The position numbers were made by a program, and so were the translations under genes. The notes under the pieces were generated by a model. That model ran no database searches, was not told the DNA's origin, and was given only the letters and a program-made list of their open reading frames with translations. From an uncultured Tenacibaculum sp. (GTDB lineage: Bacteria > Bacteroidota > Bacteroidia > Flavobacteriales > Flavobacteriaceae), in assembly GCA_947498055.1 (NCBI GenBank), contig CANMJA010000003.1:124001-188000 (forward strand): a stretch of DNA of 64,000 nt, given 5' to 3'. Positions 1 to 8,968 of the stretch are shown piece by piece (the first letter of the stretch is position 1; each line of letters begins with the position of its first letter).

Positions 1-70
1 TAACATGAATTCTATGTAGAAAATAGGTCAGTTAGACTGAAATTTAAAAAAATTAACATTGAGAAACTTA

Positions 71-118
71 TTTTTCGTTTTTAAATTGTCTTTCTCGATA
101 CAATTTAAAAACGGAAAG
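71..118. repeat. Long perfect inverted repeat (hairpin)
   Basis: CGTTTTTAAATTGT at 76-89 is the exact reverse complement of 100-113, with a 10-base loop. The stem can be extended five more pairs outward (71-75 with 114-118) using G-T wobbles. No T-run follows on either side, so it is not a classical terminator. Its role is unknown; an RNA structure or a protein-binding palindrome are possible. Confidence 0.7.
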
Positions 119-300
119 CACTAGAAATGAAAATTAAAAAAATTAAACTCCTCACATAGAAACTAGGCTATATTAAGAAATTAAGCTCACCACTAATGCT
201 GTATATTAAATAGTATTACATTTATAAAGAACCATAGAATAATTTTCTATAATATTAAAGAAAAACAAAAGATGTATGAATGTAATAATTAGAAGAAATA

Positions 301-341
301 TATTAAAATAAAAAAGTCAGCACCCCTCAAATGCTGACTTT
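301..341 (-). terminator. Minus-strand intrinsic terminator (copy A)
   Basis: Ten-base-pair stem AAAGTCAGCA (313-322) with TGCTGACTTT (332-341), nine-base loop CCCCTCAAA. On the minus strand it is followed by a T-rich run through 301. It is oriented to end a leftward transcript, yet no gene lies immediately upstream of it on that strand. Confidence 0.7.
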
Positions 342-504
342 ACCTATAACTACCTAATATGATAATTTTGTTTATTATTTAGGGATTATTTTAAGGGAAA
401 ATTATCTATTGAATACATAGTTATACAATAACTAACTTTTCTGAGGTGCAATAATACCAAACTATTTGTTTTTAATCTCAATAAAACAAGTAACAAAAAG
501 TGAC
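313..504 (-). repeat. Terminator-ended repeat module, copy A
   Basis: Read on the minus strand this module starts with GTCACTTTTTGTTACTT (504-488), passes ATAATCCCT (389-381) and ends in a hairpin at 341-313 followed by T's. Copy B at 880-1058 has the same elements in the same order and nearly the same spacing. The start motif is itself a direct repeat, GTCACTT-TTT-GTTACTT. No gene ends next to this copy, so it could be a small RNA or the leftover tail of a lost gene. Confidence 0.55.
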
Positions 505-865
505 TAATGTGATTTTCGGTTCATATTTCACAAATTAACCTTAACTAGAAGCTTAAATCTATTGATTTATTCTAAAATTTTAAATGCATTGTAACTTTTC
601 GCAAATCATGCAAATATATTTTTTCAAATCATGTTGAATATATTAACCTAAGTTCGATTATTATCATGAGTAAAAAAACTTTTAAGAGGTTGATTTTCAG
701 TTTTATTCTCAACTATAAGGAGACATATTAAAAAACCTAGATACAATTTTCTTCCTTTTAGTCTGAAAAATCACTCGTTGTGACATTTTAACCTTAAAAA
801 CAACTCATTATCTATTGAATATATCGATATCAGCCGCTTAAATATTTTTATAAAACAAAGAAAAT

Positions 866-903
866 AAAAGCATAAAAAAGGCCAGCACCCCTCAATGCTA
901 GCC
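866..903 (-). terminator. Minus-strand intrinsic terminator (copy B)
   Basis: Stem GGCCAGCA (880-887) with TGCTAGCC (896-903), one C-A mismatch, loop CCCCTCAA. On the minus strand it is followed by six T's. It likely ends the transcript of the regulator at 1065-2699, leaving an unusually long ~160-base 3' tail. Confidence 0.7.
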
Positions 904-1058
904 AATTTATAGATACTAGATATAATAATTTAATACAACTAGGGATTATAGAAAAACTATTAATCTTTGGTTATTATAATTCTATTATTCAATATCCATT
1001 TACAATAATACTTAACTATCTTATAACTTTATATAAAAATTAAGTAACAAAAAGTGAC
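880..1058 (-). repeat. Terminator-ended repeat module, copy B
   Basis: Minus-strand order is GTCACTTTTTGTTACTT (1058-1042), ATAATCCCTA (949-940) and a terminator hairpin (903-880), matching copy A at 313-504. This copy begins only six bases after the stop codon of the TPR/LuxR regulator at 1065, so it is most simply that gene's 3' untranslated region. Confidence 0.55.
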
Positions 1059-1064
1059 ACAAGT

Positions 1065-2699
1065 TTATAGTTGTTGAATAAAACACTCTAACTCTACATT
1101 CTTAGATATTTGCACTTTTTTTCGAATTCTATATCGTAATGCTTTAACAGAATCTATAGTAGCATTTCTTATCGAAGCTATTTCTTTTATAGATAAATTT
1201 AAACGAAGTAAAGAGCATACTTCTCTCTCTGTTTTTGTTAATTTAGGAAATAATGTAATTAATTTTTCTTCAAACCCTTGATTAACTTCACTAATTTTTT
1301 CTCTTAATAATGTTAGTTTACTTTCTGTGCTTATCTGATTTTGCAACTTTAACAATAAACCATTCGCATATATTTTGACACTCTTAGATTCATTAAAGTT
1401 TTTATCTTCTTTTATTTGATTAGATAATTGCTTAATAAACTCTAATCGCATACTATTATCTGCTATTAATTGTTTCAATTCAAATTCAGAGGCTTTTACT
1501 TTCTGCGCTAAAATCTCTTTCTTTAATTTTTCTTTTTCAAATTCGTCTGTTATTATTTTATTTCTTGATTTGTGATTTTTCCAAAATAAAAATCCTATTA
1601 TCAACCCCATAAAAACTATCACCAATAATAAGATTGAATATAATTTATTTTTTTCTCCTCTTTGATAAGCTATTAACTCTAGCTCTTTTCTTTCTCCATC
1701 AAACTCGTGTTTTAACTGTAATCCTCGTATTTGCTTTTGCTTTTTTAAACTGAATATTGAATCGGAATACTTTTTAAACAAAACTTGCTGATAGTATGCT
1801 TTTTTATAATCTTTTTTCTTTCTAAATATTTTTGCTTTAGCTTCTGCTATTTTTGATAATCGATATTTAAACCCTTCTTTTCTTGCTACTTGATAAGATG
1901 AATCTAAATATGCAAGTGATTTATCGTACTCTTTTAAAACTCTAAAAGAAAAACCTATATTAAAATAAGTAGTTGCTAAATTAGATTTGCTATGATTTTT
2001 TTTAATAAAATTTAAATTTTTTAAATGTACTTCTAAAGCTTTATCGTATCTTTTTTGATGTCCATAAAGAATTGCTAAATCGTTATTTACATTACTTATT
2101 TTAATATCATTTTTTAACTTTTTAAAAATTGTTAAGGCTTTATTATAGTATAAGAAAGAAGAGTCTAGCTTCTTTAATCTTCTATAAGAACCTCCCATGG
2201 TAATATAACAACGACCAATTAATGTAGAATCATTAATTTTTGTAGCCAATTTTATAGACTCTCTATAATTTTCAATAGCTCTTTCATTTTCATTTAAATA
2301 CCTGTATGCCATTCCTTCTTTTAAAAGCAAAACACCAATATTAAAGGTATCTTTTAATTTTTCATATGCTATTTTTGATTGCAAATAATAAGATAAACTT
2401 TCGCTATAATCTCCTTTTCTATAAAATAAACTACCTAATGATTTAAGCATTGCTGCTTTGTTTTTCTCATCTACGTATTCAGTAAAATCTTTTGCTCTTT
2501 CAAAATACTTTTCTGATTTATATAAATCTTTCTCTAGAAGAGAATCTCCAGTTTTTATTAAATGCTTGAATTTTAATGAATTACTGGAAATAATATCTAG
2601 TTCTTTTTCTATTTTTATATAGATACTATCCTTAGTTTGAGAAGTTAGAATAAGACTATATAATAGTAATAGTAATAATAACGTTTTTCGTAGTTTCAT
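1065..2699 (-). CDS. Membrane TPR protein with C-terminal LuxR-type HTH
   Basis: A 544-residue regulator. It opens with a signal peptide or anchor rich in leucine (residues 1-20), followed by about seven TPR repeats (roughly 40-310), one transmembrane helix near 355-373, a coiled coil (about 385-410) and a C-terminal helix-turn-helix (about 490-535) with the KTEREVCSLL and SIKEIA signature of the LuxR family. The layout is common in Flavobacteriia: a periplasmic TPR sensor tied through the membrane to a cytoplasmic DNA-binding domain. The target is unknown. It stands alone, followed by the repeat module at 880-1058, which might be its tail or an autoregulated element. Family call is firm; role is inferred. 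Confidence 0.85.
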   Translation of the reverse strand: MKLRKTLLLLLLLYSLILTSQTKDSIYIKIEKELDIISSNSLKFKHLIKTGDSLLEKDLYKSEKYFERAKDFTEYVDEKNKAAMLKSLGSLFYRKGDYSESLSYYLQSKIAYEKLKDTFNIGVLLLKEGMAYRYLNENERAIENYRESIKLATKINDSTLIGRCYITMGGSYRRLKKLDSSFLYYNKALTIFKKLKNDIKISNVNNDLAILYGHQKRYDKALEVHLKNLNFIKKNHSKSNLATTYFNIGFSFRVLKEYDKSLAYLDSSYQVARKEGFKYRLSKIAEAKAKIFRKKKDYKKAYYQQVLFKKYSDSIFSLKKQKQIRGLQLKHEFDGERKELELIAYQRGEKNKLYSILLLVIVFMGLIIGFLFWKNHKSRNKIITDEFEKEKLKKEILAQKVKASEFELKQLIADNSMRLEFIKQLSNQIKEDKNFNESKSVKIYANGLLLKLQNQISTESKLTLLREKISEVNQGFEEKLITLFPKLTKTEREVCSLLRLNLSIKEIASIRNATIDSVKALRYRIRKKVQISKNVELECFIQQL

Positions 2700-2704
2700 T
2701 TATT

Positions 2705-2735
2705 AAAAATAAAAAAAACCAGCAATATGCTGGTT
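2705..2735 (-). terminator. Terminator of the nqr operon
   Basis: AACCAGCA (2717-2724) pairs with TGCTGGTT (2728-2735) across a three-base loop, followed on the minus strand by a run of eight T's. It lies 33 bases past the nqrF stop and separates the operon from the TPR/LuxR gene. Confidence 0.85.
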
Positions 2736-2767
2736 TTAATAATTATAATATTGTATTAAAATTTTTA

Positions 2768-4078
2768 CTATCCTCCGAAGTCATCAAAACGAATATTTTC
2801 ATCTGGAATTCCAAAATCTTCACCCATTTTTTGTACTGCTTTATTCATTAACGGTGGTCCACAGAAATATAATTCAATATCTTCTGGACTATCGTGTTTA
2901 CTTAAATAATTATCGATAACACAGTTGTGTACAAACCCTACAAAACCATCTCCTTCGGCTTCCATACTATCTTTAACTTTCCAGTTATCTTCTGGTAAAG
3001 GCTCAGATAAAGCAATATGAAACTTAAAGTTCGGAAAATTTTTCTCTAAATCATAAAAGTGATCTAAATAGAATAATTCTCTTTTAGAACGACCTCCATA
3101 CCAGTAAGATACTTTTCTTCCTGTTTTTAATGTTTTAAATAAATGATATAAGTGTGAACGCATTGGCGCCATACCTGCTCCACCACCTACATATAACATT
3201 TCAGCCTCAGATTCATTAATAAAGAACTCTCCATAAGGACCTGAAATAGTTACTTTATCTCCAACTTTTCTTGAAAAAACATAAGAAGATGCAATACCAG
3301 GATTAACATCCATCCATCCACCTTTAGCTCTATCAAAAGGAGGTGTTGCAATACGTACATTTAGCATAATTTCTCGTCCTTCTGCTGGGTAAGAAGCCAT
3401 TGAATAAGCTCTTTCTACAGTCTCAGGATTCTTCATTACTAAAGGCCATAACTTAAATTTATCCCATTCTTGCTTAAATTTATCTGGAGTTTCGTGCTCT
3501 TCAGGGTGTGCAGTAATATCCATATCTGAAAACTTCACCTCACATTCTGGAATTTCTATTTGAATATATCCTCCTGCTTTGTATCCCATATCTTCTGGAA
3601 TCTCCACTACAAATTCTTTAATAAAAGAGGCTACGTTATAATTACGAACTACTGTAGCTTCCCATTTCTTAATTCCAAAAATTTCTTCTGGAATAGAGAT
3701 ATCCATATCTTGTTTTACTTTTACTTGACAAGCTAAACGAATACCATGCTGTAATTCTTTACGCGTAAAATGTGGTGTTTCTGTTGGTAAAGCTTCCCCT
3801 CCACCAGAATTTACGTGACATTCACATTGTACACATGATCCACCTCCACCACAAGCAGATGGTAAGAAAATCTTTTCATTACCTAACGTTGTTAATAGTG
3901 TTGATCCTGATGGTACTTCGATAGTTTTATCTCCGTTTATCGTAATTTTAACTGGACCAGATGGTGCTAATTTTTGCTTCACAAATAATAACAACCCTAC
4001 TAATAACAATGTAATTGCTAAAAACGCCAATACTGTTATAGTAACTGTTCCTCCTGTATTTACTTCTAAAAACATCAT
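2768..4078 (-). CDS. nqrF: Na+-NQR subunit F (NADH dehydrogenase, FAD/2Fe-2S)
   Basis: Entry subunit of the sodium-translocating NADH:quinone oxidoreductase; it oxidises NADH and passes electrons via FAD and a 2Fe-2S cluster. The 436 residues show an N-terminal transmembrane helix (about 13-34), a ferredoxin domain with the four cluster cysteines C76, C82, C85 and C117, the flavin-binding motif RAYSMASYP and the NAD-binding motif GGGAGMAPMRSH. The C-terminus ends in FDDFGG, typical of the family. It is the last gene of nqrABCDEF, its start overlapping the nqrE stop by one base (TAATG), which suggests translational coupling. Confidence 0.97.
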   Translation of the reverse strand: MMFLEVNTGGTVTITVLAFLAITLLLVGLLLFVKQKLAPSGPVKITINGDKTIEVPSGSTLLTTLGNEKIFLPSACGGGGSCVQCECHVNSGGGEALPTETPHFTRKELQHGIRLACQVKVKQDMDISIPEEIFGIKKWEATVVRNYNVASFIKEFVVEIPEDMGYKAGGYIQIEIPECEVKFSDMDITAHPEEHETPDKFKQEWDKFKLWPLVMKNPETVERAYSMASYPAEGREIMLNVRIATPPFDRAKGGWMDVNPGIASSYVFSRKVGDKVTISGPYGEFFINESEAEMLYVGGGAGMAPMRSHLYHLFKTLKTGRKVSYWYGGRSKRELFYLDHFYDLEKNFPNFKFHIALSEPLPEDNWKVKDSMEAEGDGFVGFVHNCVIDNYLSKHDSPEDIELYFCGPPLMNKAVQKMGEDFGIPDENIRFDDFGG

Positions 4079-4812
4079 TATTCTATAATTTCTTTAGTGG
4101 TTGTTGCTAATTCTTTTGTACCTTCTTCTGCCTCTTTCTTATCATCTATCTTAACATCTGCTTTAGAAGTTTCTTCTTTTTTACTTTCATCATCACCTCC
4201 AGTTAACATACCTCCAAAACTCATAAATCCGATGGCCATTAAACCTGTAATAATAAATGTAATTCCTAAACCTCTTAATGGTGCAGGAACACTAGAGTAA
4301 CGTATCTTTTCACGAATGGCAGCAATTGCTAAAATTGCTAAAAACCATCCAATTCCAGAACCAACTCCATATGTTAAAGATAAACCTAAAGTAGGAATCT
4401 CACGAGATTGCATAAATAATGAACCTCCTAATATTGCACAGTTTACAGCAATAAGTGGTAAAAATATACCTAACGAATTGTATAATGCTGGTGCAAATTT
4501 TTCTACAATAATTTCTACCAATTGTACCATGGTTGCAATAGTTGCAATAAACATGATAAATGATAAAAAACTTAAATCATAATCTGCATATTCTGCTCCT
4601 AACCAAGACAATGCTCCTGGTTGTAATAAATATTGATCTAATAACCAGTTAATAGGAACGGTAACTGCTAATACAAAAATTACAGCAGCTCCTAAACCTA
4701 CAGCTGTAGATACTTTTTTAGATACAGCTAGATATGAACACATTCCTAAGAATACTGAAAACACCATGTTATCTATAAATATCGACTTAAAAAATAATTC
4801 TAAATGTTCCAT
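4078..4812 (-). CDS. nqrE: Na+-NQR subunit E with acidic/lysine C-terminal tail
   Basis: Integral membrane subunit of Na+-NQR that, with NqrD, holds an intramembrane iron-sulfur centre. Six hydrophobic segments are visible and the two expected cysteines are present, C25 in LGMCSY and C125 in VNCAILGG. Family members usually end near residue 200. This one runs to 244 because of a hydrophilic tail from about residue 204, rich in Lys, Asp, Glu and Thr. The tail is in frame with no sign of frameshift and ends at a stop overlapping nqrF. The gap to nqrD upstream is 87 bases and filled with short repeats, unlike the other tight junctions of the operon. Confidence 0.95.
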   Translation of the reverse strand: MEHLELFFKSIFIDNMVFSVFLGMCSYLAVSKKVSTAVGLGAAVIFVLAVTVPINWLLDQYLLQPGALSWLGAEYADYDLSFLSFIMFIATIATMVQLVEIIVEKFAPALYNSLGIFLPLIAVNCAILGGSLFMQSREIPTLGLSLTYGVGSGIGWFLAILAIAAIREKIRYSSVPAPLRGLGITFIITGLMAIGFMSFGGMLTGGDDESKKEETSKADVKIDDKKEAEEGTKELATTTKEIIE

Positions 4813-4819
4813 TTTTTAT

Positions 4820-4893
4820 AGTATTGAGTATTGAGTTTTTAGTATTGAGTTAAACATTTTAAGTTCTAATATCTCACTACTAATATCTCACTA
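4820..4893. repeat. Short tandem repeats between nqrD and nqrE
   Basis: AGTATTGAGT occurs at 4820-4829, 4827-4836 and 4841-4850; CTAATATCTCACTA occurs twice back to back at 4866-4879 and 4880-4893. The second family resembles the reverse complement of the first (TGAGTATTG against TGAGATATTAG), so the transcript could fold. It fills the only large gap inside the nqr operon. Confidence 0.75.
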
Positions 4894-4899
4894 CTATTT

Positions 4900-5544
4900 T
4901 TAATCTTCTATTAATGCTTTATTTCTACTACGTTGTACCCAAATAATAAGTCCAACAACAATTAATGCCATAGGAGGCATAATCATAAAACCATTATTTT
5001 CATATCCAAAAGCATATACACCACTTTTTTCGATTGGATCTCCTAAAACTTTATATCCTAATAAAGTTCCTGCTCCTAATAACTCTCTAAAAAAAGCTAC
5101 AATTATTAAAATAACTCCATATCCTAAAGCATTTCCTACACCGTCCAAGAAAGATTGCCATGGTTTATTACCCAAAGCAAAAGCTTCAAAACGTCCCATA
5201 ATTATACAATTCGTAATAATTAGCCCAACAAAAACCGAAAGTGTTTTACTAAGGTCATAAGCAAAAGCTTTTAACATTTGATCTACTATAATTACTAATG
5301 CAGCAACTACGATCAATTGTACAATAATTCTAATTTTAGATGGAATTATATTTCTCATTAACGAGATTACTACATTTCCTATTCCTAATACAAACAATAC
5401 AGAAACCGACATTACAATTGCAGCTTCTAGTTCTGCTGTAATTGCTAATGCTGAACAGATACCTAATACTTGTATTGTAATTGGATTGTTATCTGCTAAC
5501 GGATCTGTAATTAATTTTGCGTCTTTTTTTGATAAAAGTCCCAT
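4900..5544 (-). CDS. nqrD: Na+-NQR subunit D
   Basis: Integral membrane subunit of the sodium-pumping NADH:quinone reductase and partner of NqrE in the intramembrane Fe-S site. At 214 residues it has the normal length, six predicted helices and both conserved cysteines, C30 in GICSAL and C113 in TNCIIMGR. The stop codon of nqrC lies two bases upstream of its start region, so C and D are tightly joined. Between this gene and nqrE the operon opens into a repeat-filled gap. Identity is firm. Confidence 0.96.
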   Translation of the reverse strand: MGLLSKKDAKLITDPLADNNPITIQVLGICSALAITAELEAAIVMSVSVLFVLGIGNVVISLMRNIIPSKIRIIVQLIVVAALVIIVDQMLKAFAYDLSKTLSVFVGLIITNCIIMGRFEAFALGNKPWQSFLDGVGNALGYGVILIIVAFFRELLGAGTLLGYKVLGDPIEKSGVYAFGYENNGFMIMPPMALIVVGLIIWVQRSRNKALIED

Positions 5545-5546
5545 AA

Positions 5547-6287
5547 TTATTTCAATGTTTTAAAATAAGGTACATATTGTCTTAATTCAGACTTTAACAT
5601 TGCTGAAACACCATCACCTGTAATGGTTGCCCCTGCAATAGCATCTACCTCATTATCGTTCTTTTCTTCGTTTTTTGGATCGTTATTTCCTTTTGCAACT
5701 GTAATTCCTTTAAAGCTCCCATTATTCATAAGATCTTCGCCAGCAAAATCATCCATAAAATAACGTTGCTTAATATTGGCTCCTAGTCCAGCTGTTTCTC
5801 CTTTGTGATCAAAAAACACTCCTTGAACCACCATGTTTTTATCCATAGCTACAAAACCCCAAATAGCATCCCAAAGACCTTTACCTCTAATTGGTGCTAT
5901 GTAAAATGCTTTACCATCTTTTTCACCTACAAATAAAGGTAATTTTCTTATGTTACCTGCCTTTGCAGATGTTTGCTGTTTTTTAACATCAATTAAATAC
6001 GCTTTATTATCTTCAGATACTTTACTTCCTTCAATAACTAATTGTTTTTTGATGTATTTAGAAAATTCAGACTGTACCTTACTTTTTTCAACAAAAGCAA
6101 GACTTCCTCCTTCATTATCATTTACGCCCATAGCGTATAAAATATTTTGCTGTCTCTCTATTTTTTTATTAGCATCTATTCTTCCTTTTAAAGAAGATGC
6201 TGTAAAAGCTAACAAAGAACCTACTACTAATACCATTCCTATGGCAAAAAGTAGTGTATATCCATTACTATCTGTTCTCTTACTCAT
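5547..6287 (-). CDS. nqrC: Na+-NQR subunit C (covalent FMN)
   Basis: Periplasm-facing flavin subunit carrying FMN bound by a phosphoester to threonine. The 246-residue protein has one N-terminal transmembrane helix (about 10-30), a soluble FMN-binding domain and, near the C-terminus, the flavinylation motif DAIAGATIT with the acceptor threonine at about T221. Motif DHKGETAGLGA, also typical, lies in the middle. Its start is two bases from the nqrB stop. Maturation would need an ApbE-type flavin transferase, which is not in this window. Confidence 0.96.
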   Translation of the reverse strand: MSKRTDSNGYTLLFAIGMVLVVGSLLAFTASSLKGRIDANKKIERQQNILYAMGVNDNEGGSLAFVEKSKVQSEFSKYIKKQLVIEGSKVSEDNKAYLIDVKKQQTSAKAGNIRKLPLFVGEKDGKAFYIAPIRGKGLWDAIWGFVAMDKNMVVQGVFFDHKGETAGLGANIKQRYFMDDFAGEDLMNNGSFKGITVAKGNNDPKNEEKNDNEVDAIAGATITGDGVSAMLKSELRQYVPYFKTLK

Positions 6288-6289
6288 AC

Positions 6290-7495
6290 TTAGGCAGTTT
6301 TAACTTTAGCACGTTTTAATCTTTTCTTTACATTTCCTTGAACCACATAATGGTCAATTGTTGGAGCAAATACATTCATTAATAGAATAGCTAACATTAC
6401 TCCTTCTGGATATGCTGGGTTGAATACACGAATCATAATAGAAATAAATCCAATTAAGAAACCGTAAATCCATTTTCCTTTATTTGTTTGAGATGCAGTT
6501 ACTGGATCAGTAGCCATATATACTGCTCCGAATGCAAAACCTCCAATTAATAAGTGTTTCCAGAAGTCTAAAGACATTAATCCGTAAAACTTACTTGTTT
6601 CTCCTATAATTCCTGCATCTGCTACCATGTTAAACACAAACCCCATTACTAAGGCTCCTATTACAGAAGACAACATAATTCTCCAGCTTCCTATTTTTGT
6701 AAATATTAAGAATAATGCTCCTAATAAAATTAAAAATGTAGAAGTTTCTCCTACAGAACCAGGAATAAAACCAAAAAACATTTCTGAAACAGAATAGTTT
6801 GGTGTTAAATTTTGTGCTAAACTTCCTAACATCGTTTCTCCTGAAATAGCATCCGCAGAACCTGCTAATTCTCTAGCTCCGTTTACCCAAACTTTATCTC
6901 CCGACATCCAAGTTGGATATGCAAAGAATAAAAATGCTCGAATTGTTAACGCTGGATTTAAAATATTCATTCCAGTACCTCCAAATACTTCTTTTCCTAT
7001 AACCACTCCAAATGCAACTGCAACAGCTAACATCCATAATGGCAAATCTATTGGTACAATTAAAGGCACTAACATACCTGTTACTAAGTAGCCTTCTTCT
7101 ATTTCGTGCCCTTTTATAATACAAAACACAAACTCTATTGCTAAACCTACTACGTAAGAAACAATAACCAATGGTAATACTTTAATAAGCCCTACACCAA
7201 GGTTGTTCAAATTCCAAAAATTACCGCTAAAAAAACCAGTAACTCTTTCAATTTCGCCTGTAGCTAAATGATGTTGATATCCTGCATTAAACATACCAAA
7301 CAATAAACATGGTACTAAAGCCATGATTACAGTGTTCATCGTACGTTTTAAATCGTCTGCTGCCTTTACATGAGTTCCTCCGTGAGTCGTCTCATTTGGC
7401 AAATATAAGAATGTATGAAACCCATTAAATAGCGGTGCCATTTTGGTTCCTTTATACTTCTCTTTTAAATTATGTAAATTTTGTTTTAAGCCCAT
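6290..7495 (-). CDS. nqrB: Na+-NQR subunit B (membrane, FMN)
   Basis: Main membrane subunit of Na+-NQR, containing sodium-pathway helices, a covalent FMN and non-covalent riboflavin. The 401 residues carry about ten hydrophobic segments and the motifs GKEVFGGTGMNILNPAL and ATDPVTAS. The flavin acceptor is probably T221 in SGETML. In the proteins I know the motif reads SGAT, so the Glu in place of Ala is a small departure worth checking. Four bases separate it from nqrA. Confidence 0.96.
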   Translation of the reverse strand: MGLKQNLHNLKEKYKGTKMAPLFNGFHTFLYLPNETTHGGTHVKAADDLKRTMNTVIMALVPCLLFGMFNAGYQHHLATGEIERVTGFFSGNFWNLNNLGVGLIKVLPLVIVSYVVGLAIEFVFCIIKGHEIEEGYLVTGMLVPLIVPIDLPLWMLAVAVAFGVVIGKEVFGGTGMNILNPALTIRAFLFFAYPTWMSGDKVWVNGARELAGSADAISGETMLGSLAQNLTPNYSVSEMFFGFIPGSVGETSTFLILLGALFLIFTKIGSWRIMLSSVIGALVMGFVFNMVADAGIIGETSKFYGLMSLDFWKHLLIGGFAFGAVYMATDPVTASQTNKGKWIYGFLIGFISIMIRVFNPAYPEGVMLAILLMNVFAPTIDHYVVQGNVKKRLKRAKVKTA

Positions 7496-7499
7496 AATC

Positions 7500-8846
7500 T
7501 TATCCTAGTTCTTCTCTCATTAAATCTAATCCTTCACGAATTATTTTCTGGTGAGGTTGTTTCGATACACAAATAAATTCTGTTAAAGCAAAGTCTTCAG
7601 GTGCAATCTCGTATGCTCCTAAACCTTCCATTTCATCTAAATCTTTATACATGCAAGCTTTTAATAATTGCATTGGATAAATATCTAATGGAAATACTTC
7701 TTCATAGGCTCCCGTTACTACGAATGCCCTATGCTCTCCATTTGTATTGGTATTTAAATCATATTTCTTCTTAGGAGTTAACCATGAAAATGTTAAAGCT
7801 CTTGAGGTAGAAATTTTATTAAAAATAGGTTTATTCCATCCAAAAAACTCATAATCGTCTCCTTCAGGAATTGCGGTAATTTGATTATCATAATATCCTA
7901 AAAAACCTTCTTCTCCTTCTTGTAACCCACTTAACACATCTCCACTAATAACACGAGTGTTATCATTGTTTAAGTTTCCTTTAACAATGTCTCCTATTTG
8001 AGCTCCTGCAAAAGCAGTTACATATTTAGGTTCGTTTATCTTAGAGCCAGTTACTGCTATTGTACGTTTTAAGTTTAGCTTTCCTGTTAAAAGCAACTCC
8101 CCTATAACTACTAAATCTTGTGGTCTAACTACCCAAACAACTTCTCCTTTGTTAATCGGATTTACCTGTGCTATTTGTGTACTTACATTTCCAATTGGGT
8201 GTGGCCCAGAAACATGATGAACCTCTATTTCTTTGAGCTTTGCTAAAGGAGATTTAGAAGAACCTACGGAAACATGCACTTTACCTTCTGTAAGTTTTGT
8301 TAGTGCTGTTAATGCTACTTGTAACTCTTCTTGTTTACCTTCTAGAACATAATCGTAATTAGCAGCTAAAGGCCCACTAGCATAACCAGAAACAAAGATT
8401 GCTTTTGGTGCTTGATTAGGATTTGCAACCACATCATAAGGACGTTGCTTAATGAAAGGCCAACAACCAGAGGCAAATAAGTGATTTTTCACTTCTTCTC
8501 CAGACATGGAACTTACATCTACCTTATCAAAACTTTTATAATCTTGAGTTCCGTTAGTTGTAATTTTAATTTCTAACACTTTTCTACGAGCTCCACGAAC
8601 GATTTCCGTTATCTTTCCGCTTACAGGGCTAGGAAATAAAATACGCTCATCACTTTTACTATGAAAAAGTGCTTCACCTGCTTTTACTTCTGTGCCTTCT
8701 TTTGCTAAAATCTTTGGAATAACGCCATGAAAATCACTTGGTCTTACTGCAAAAACACTACCTAATGGAAGTTCGGTAGTTACTTGTTTTGCTTCACCAA
8801 CGAGCTTTATATCGAGCCCTTTCTTTATACGGATGTCTTTTGACAT
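7500..8846 (-). CDS. nqrA: Na+-NQR subunit A
   Basis: Cytoplasmic, ubiquinone-site subunit of Na+-NQR and first gene of the operon. It begins MSKDIRIKKGLDIKL, the usual N-terminus. An in-frame ATG at 8879 would add eleven residues that do not fit the family, so 8846 is chosen, giving 448 residues. Motifs include HSKSDERILFPSPVSG and RTIAVTGSKI. A weak -7-like box TAAATTTG lies on the minus strand at 8888-8881, downstream of the 8879 ATG alternative, which also favours the shorter form. Confidence 0.95.
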   Translation of the reverse strand: MSKDIRIKKGLDIKLVGEAKQVTTELPLGSVFAVRPSDFHGVIPKILAKEGTEVKAGEALFHSKSDERILFPSPVSGKITEIVRGARRKVLEIKITTNGTQDYKSFDKVDVSSMSGEEVKNHLFASGCWPFIKQRPYDVVANPNQAPKAIFVSGYASGPLAANYDYVLEGKQEELQVALTALTKLTEGKVHVSVGSSKSPLAKLKEIEVHHVSGPHPIGNVSTQIAQVNPINKGEVVWVVRPQDLVVIGELLLTGKLNLKRTIAVTGSKINEPKYVTAFAGAQIGDIVKGNLNNDNTRVISGDVLSGLQEGEEGFLGYYDNQITAIPEGDDYEFFGWNKPIFNKISTSRALTFSWLTPKKKYDLNTNTNGEHRAFVVTGAYEEVFPLDIYPMQLLKACMYKDLDEMEGLGAYEIAPEDFALTEFICVSKQPHQKIIREGLDLMREELG

Positions 8847-8968
8847 AGTAACTATATGATTTGATTTTCTTAAAAACACGCAAATTTAAAAATTTTAAAA
8901 ATGGCAGGTAGTCAAATAAGCTTATATCTTACAGTAAACCCTTTATTTATATTTATTCTAAATAATTG

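Larger units (their letters stand above)
1..1064. other. Gene-free region with repeated non-coding modules
   Basis: No convincing coding frame is visible on either strand over this kilobase. What it holds is a long hairpin near 71-118, two copies of a terminator-ended module (about 313-504 and 880-1058), and a shared 15-16 bp block, ATTATCTATTGAATA, at 401-415 and 808-822. The whole stretch is very AT rich. It lies downstream of the minus-strand TPR/LuxR regulator, so at least the right-hand module is probably that gene's 3' untranslated region. Confidence 0.6.

Noticed and set aside
4097..4582. Plus-strand open frames opposite nqrE
   Set aside because: They mirror the NqrE coding frame, have no family features, and the minus-strand gene is certain.
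6894..7124. Minus-strand 76-residue frame inside nqrB
   Set aside because: A shifted frame of nqrB with atypical composition; no start context and no homology-like motif.
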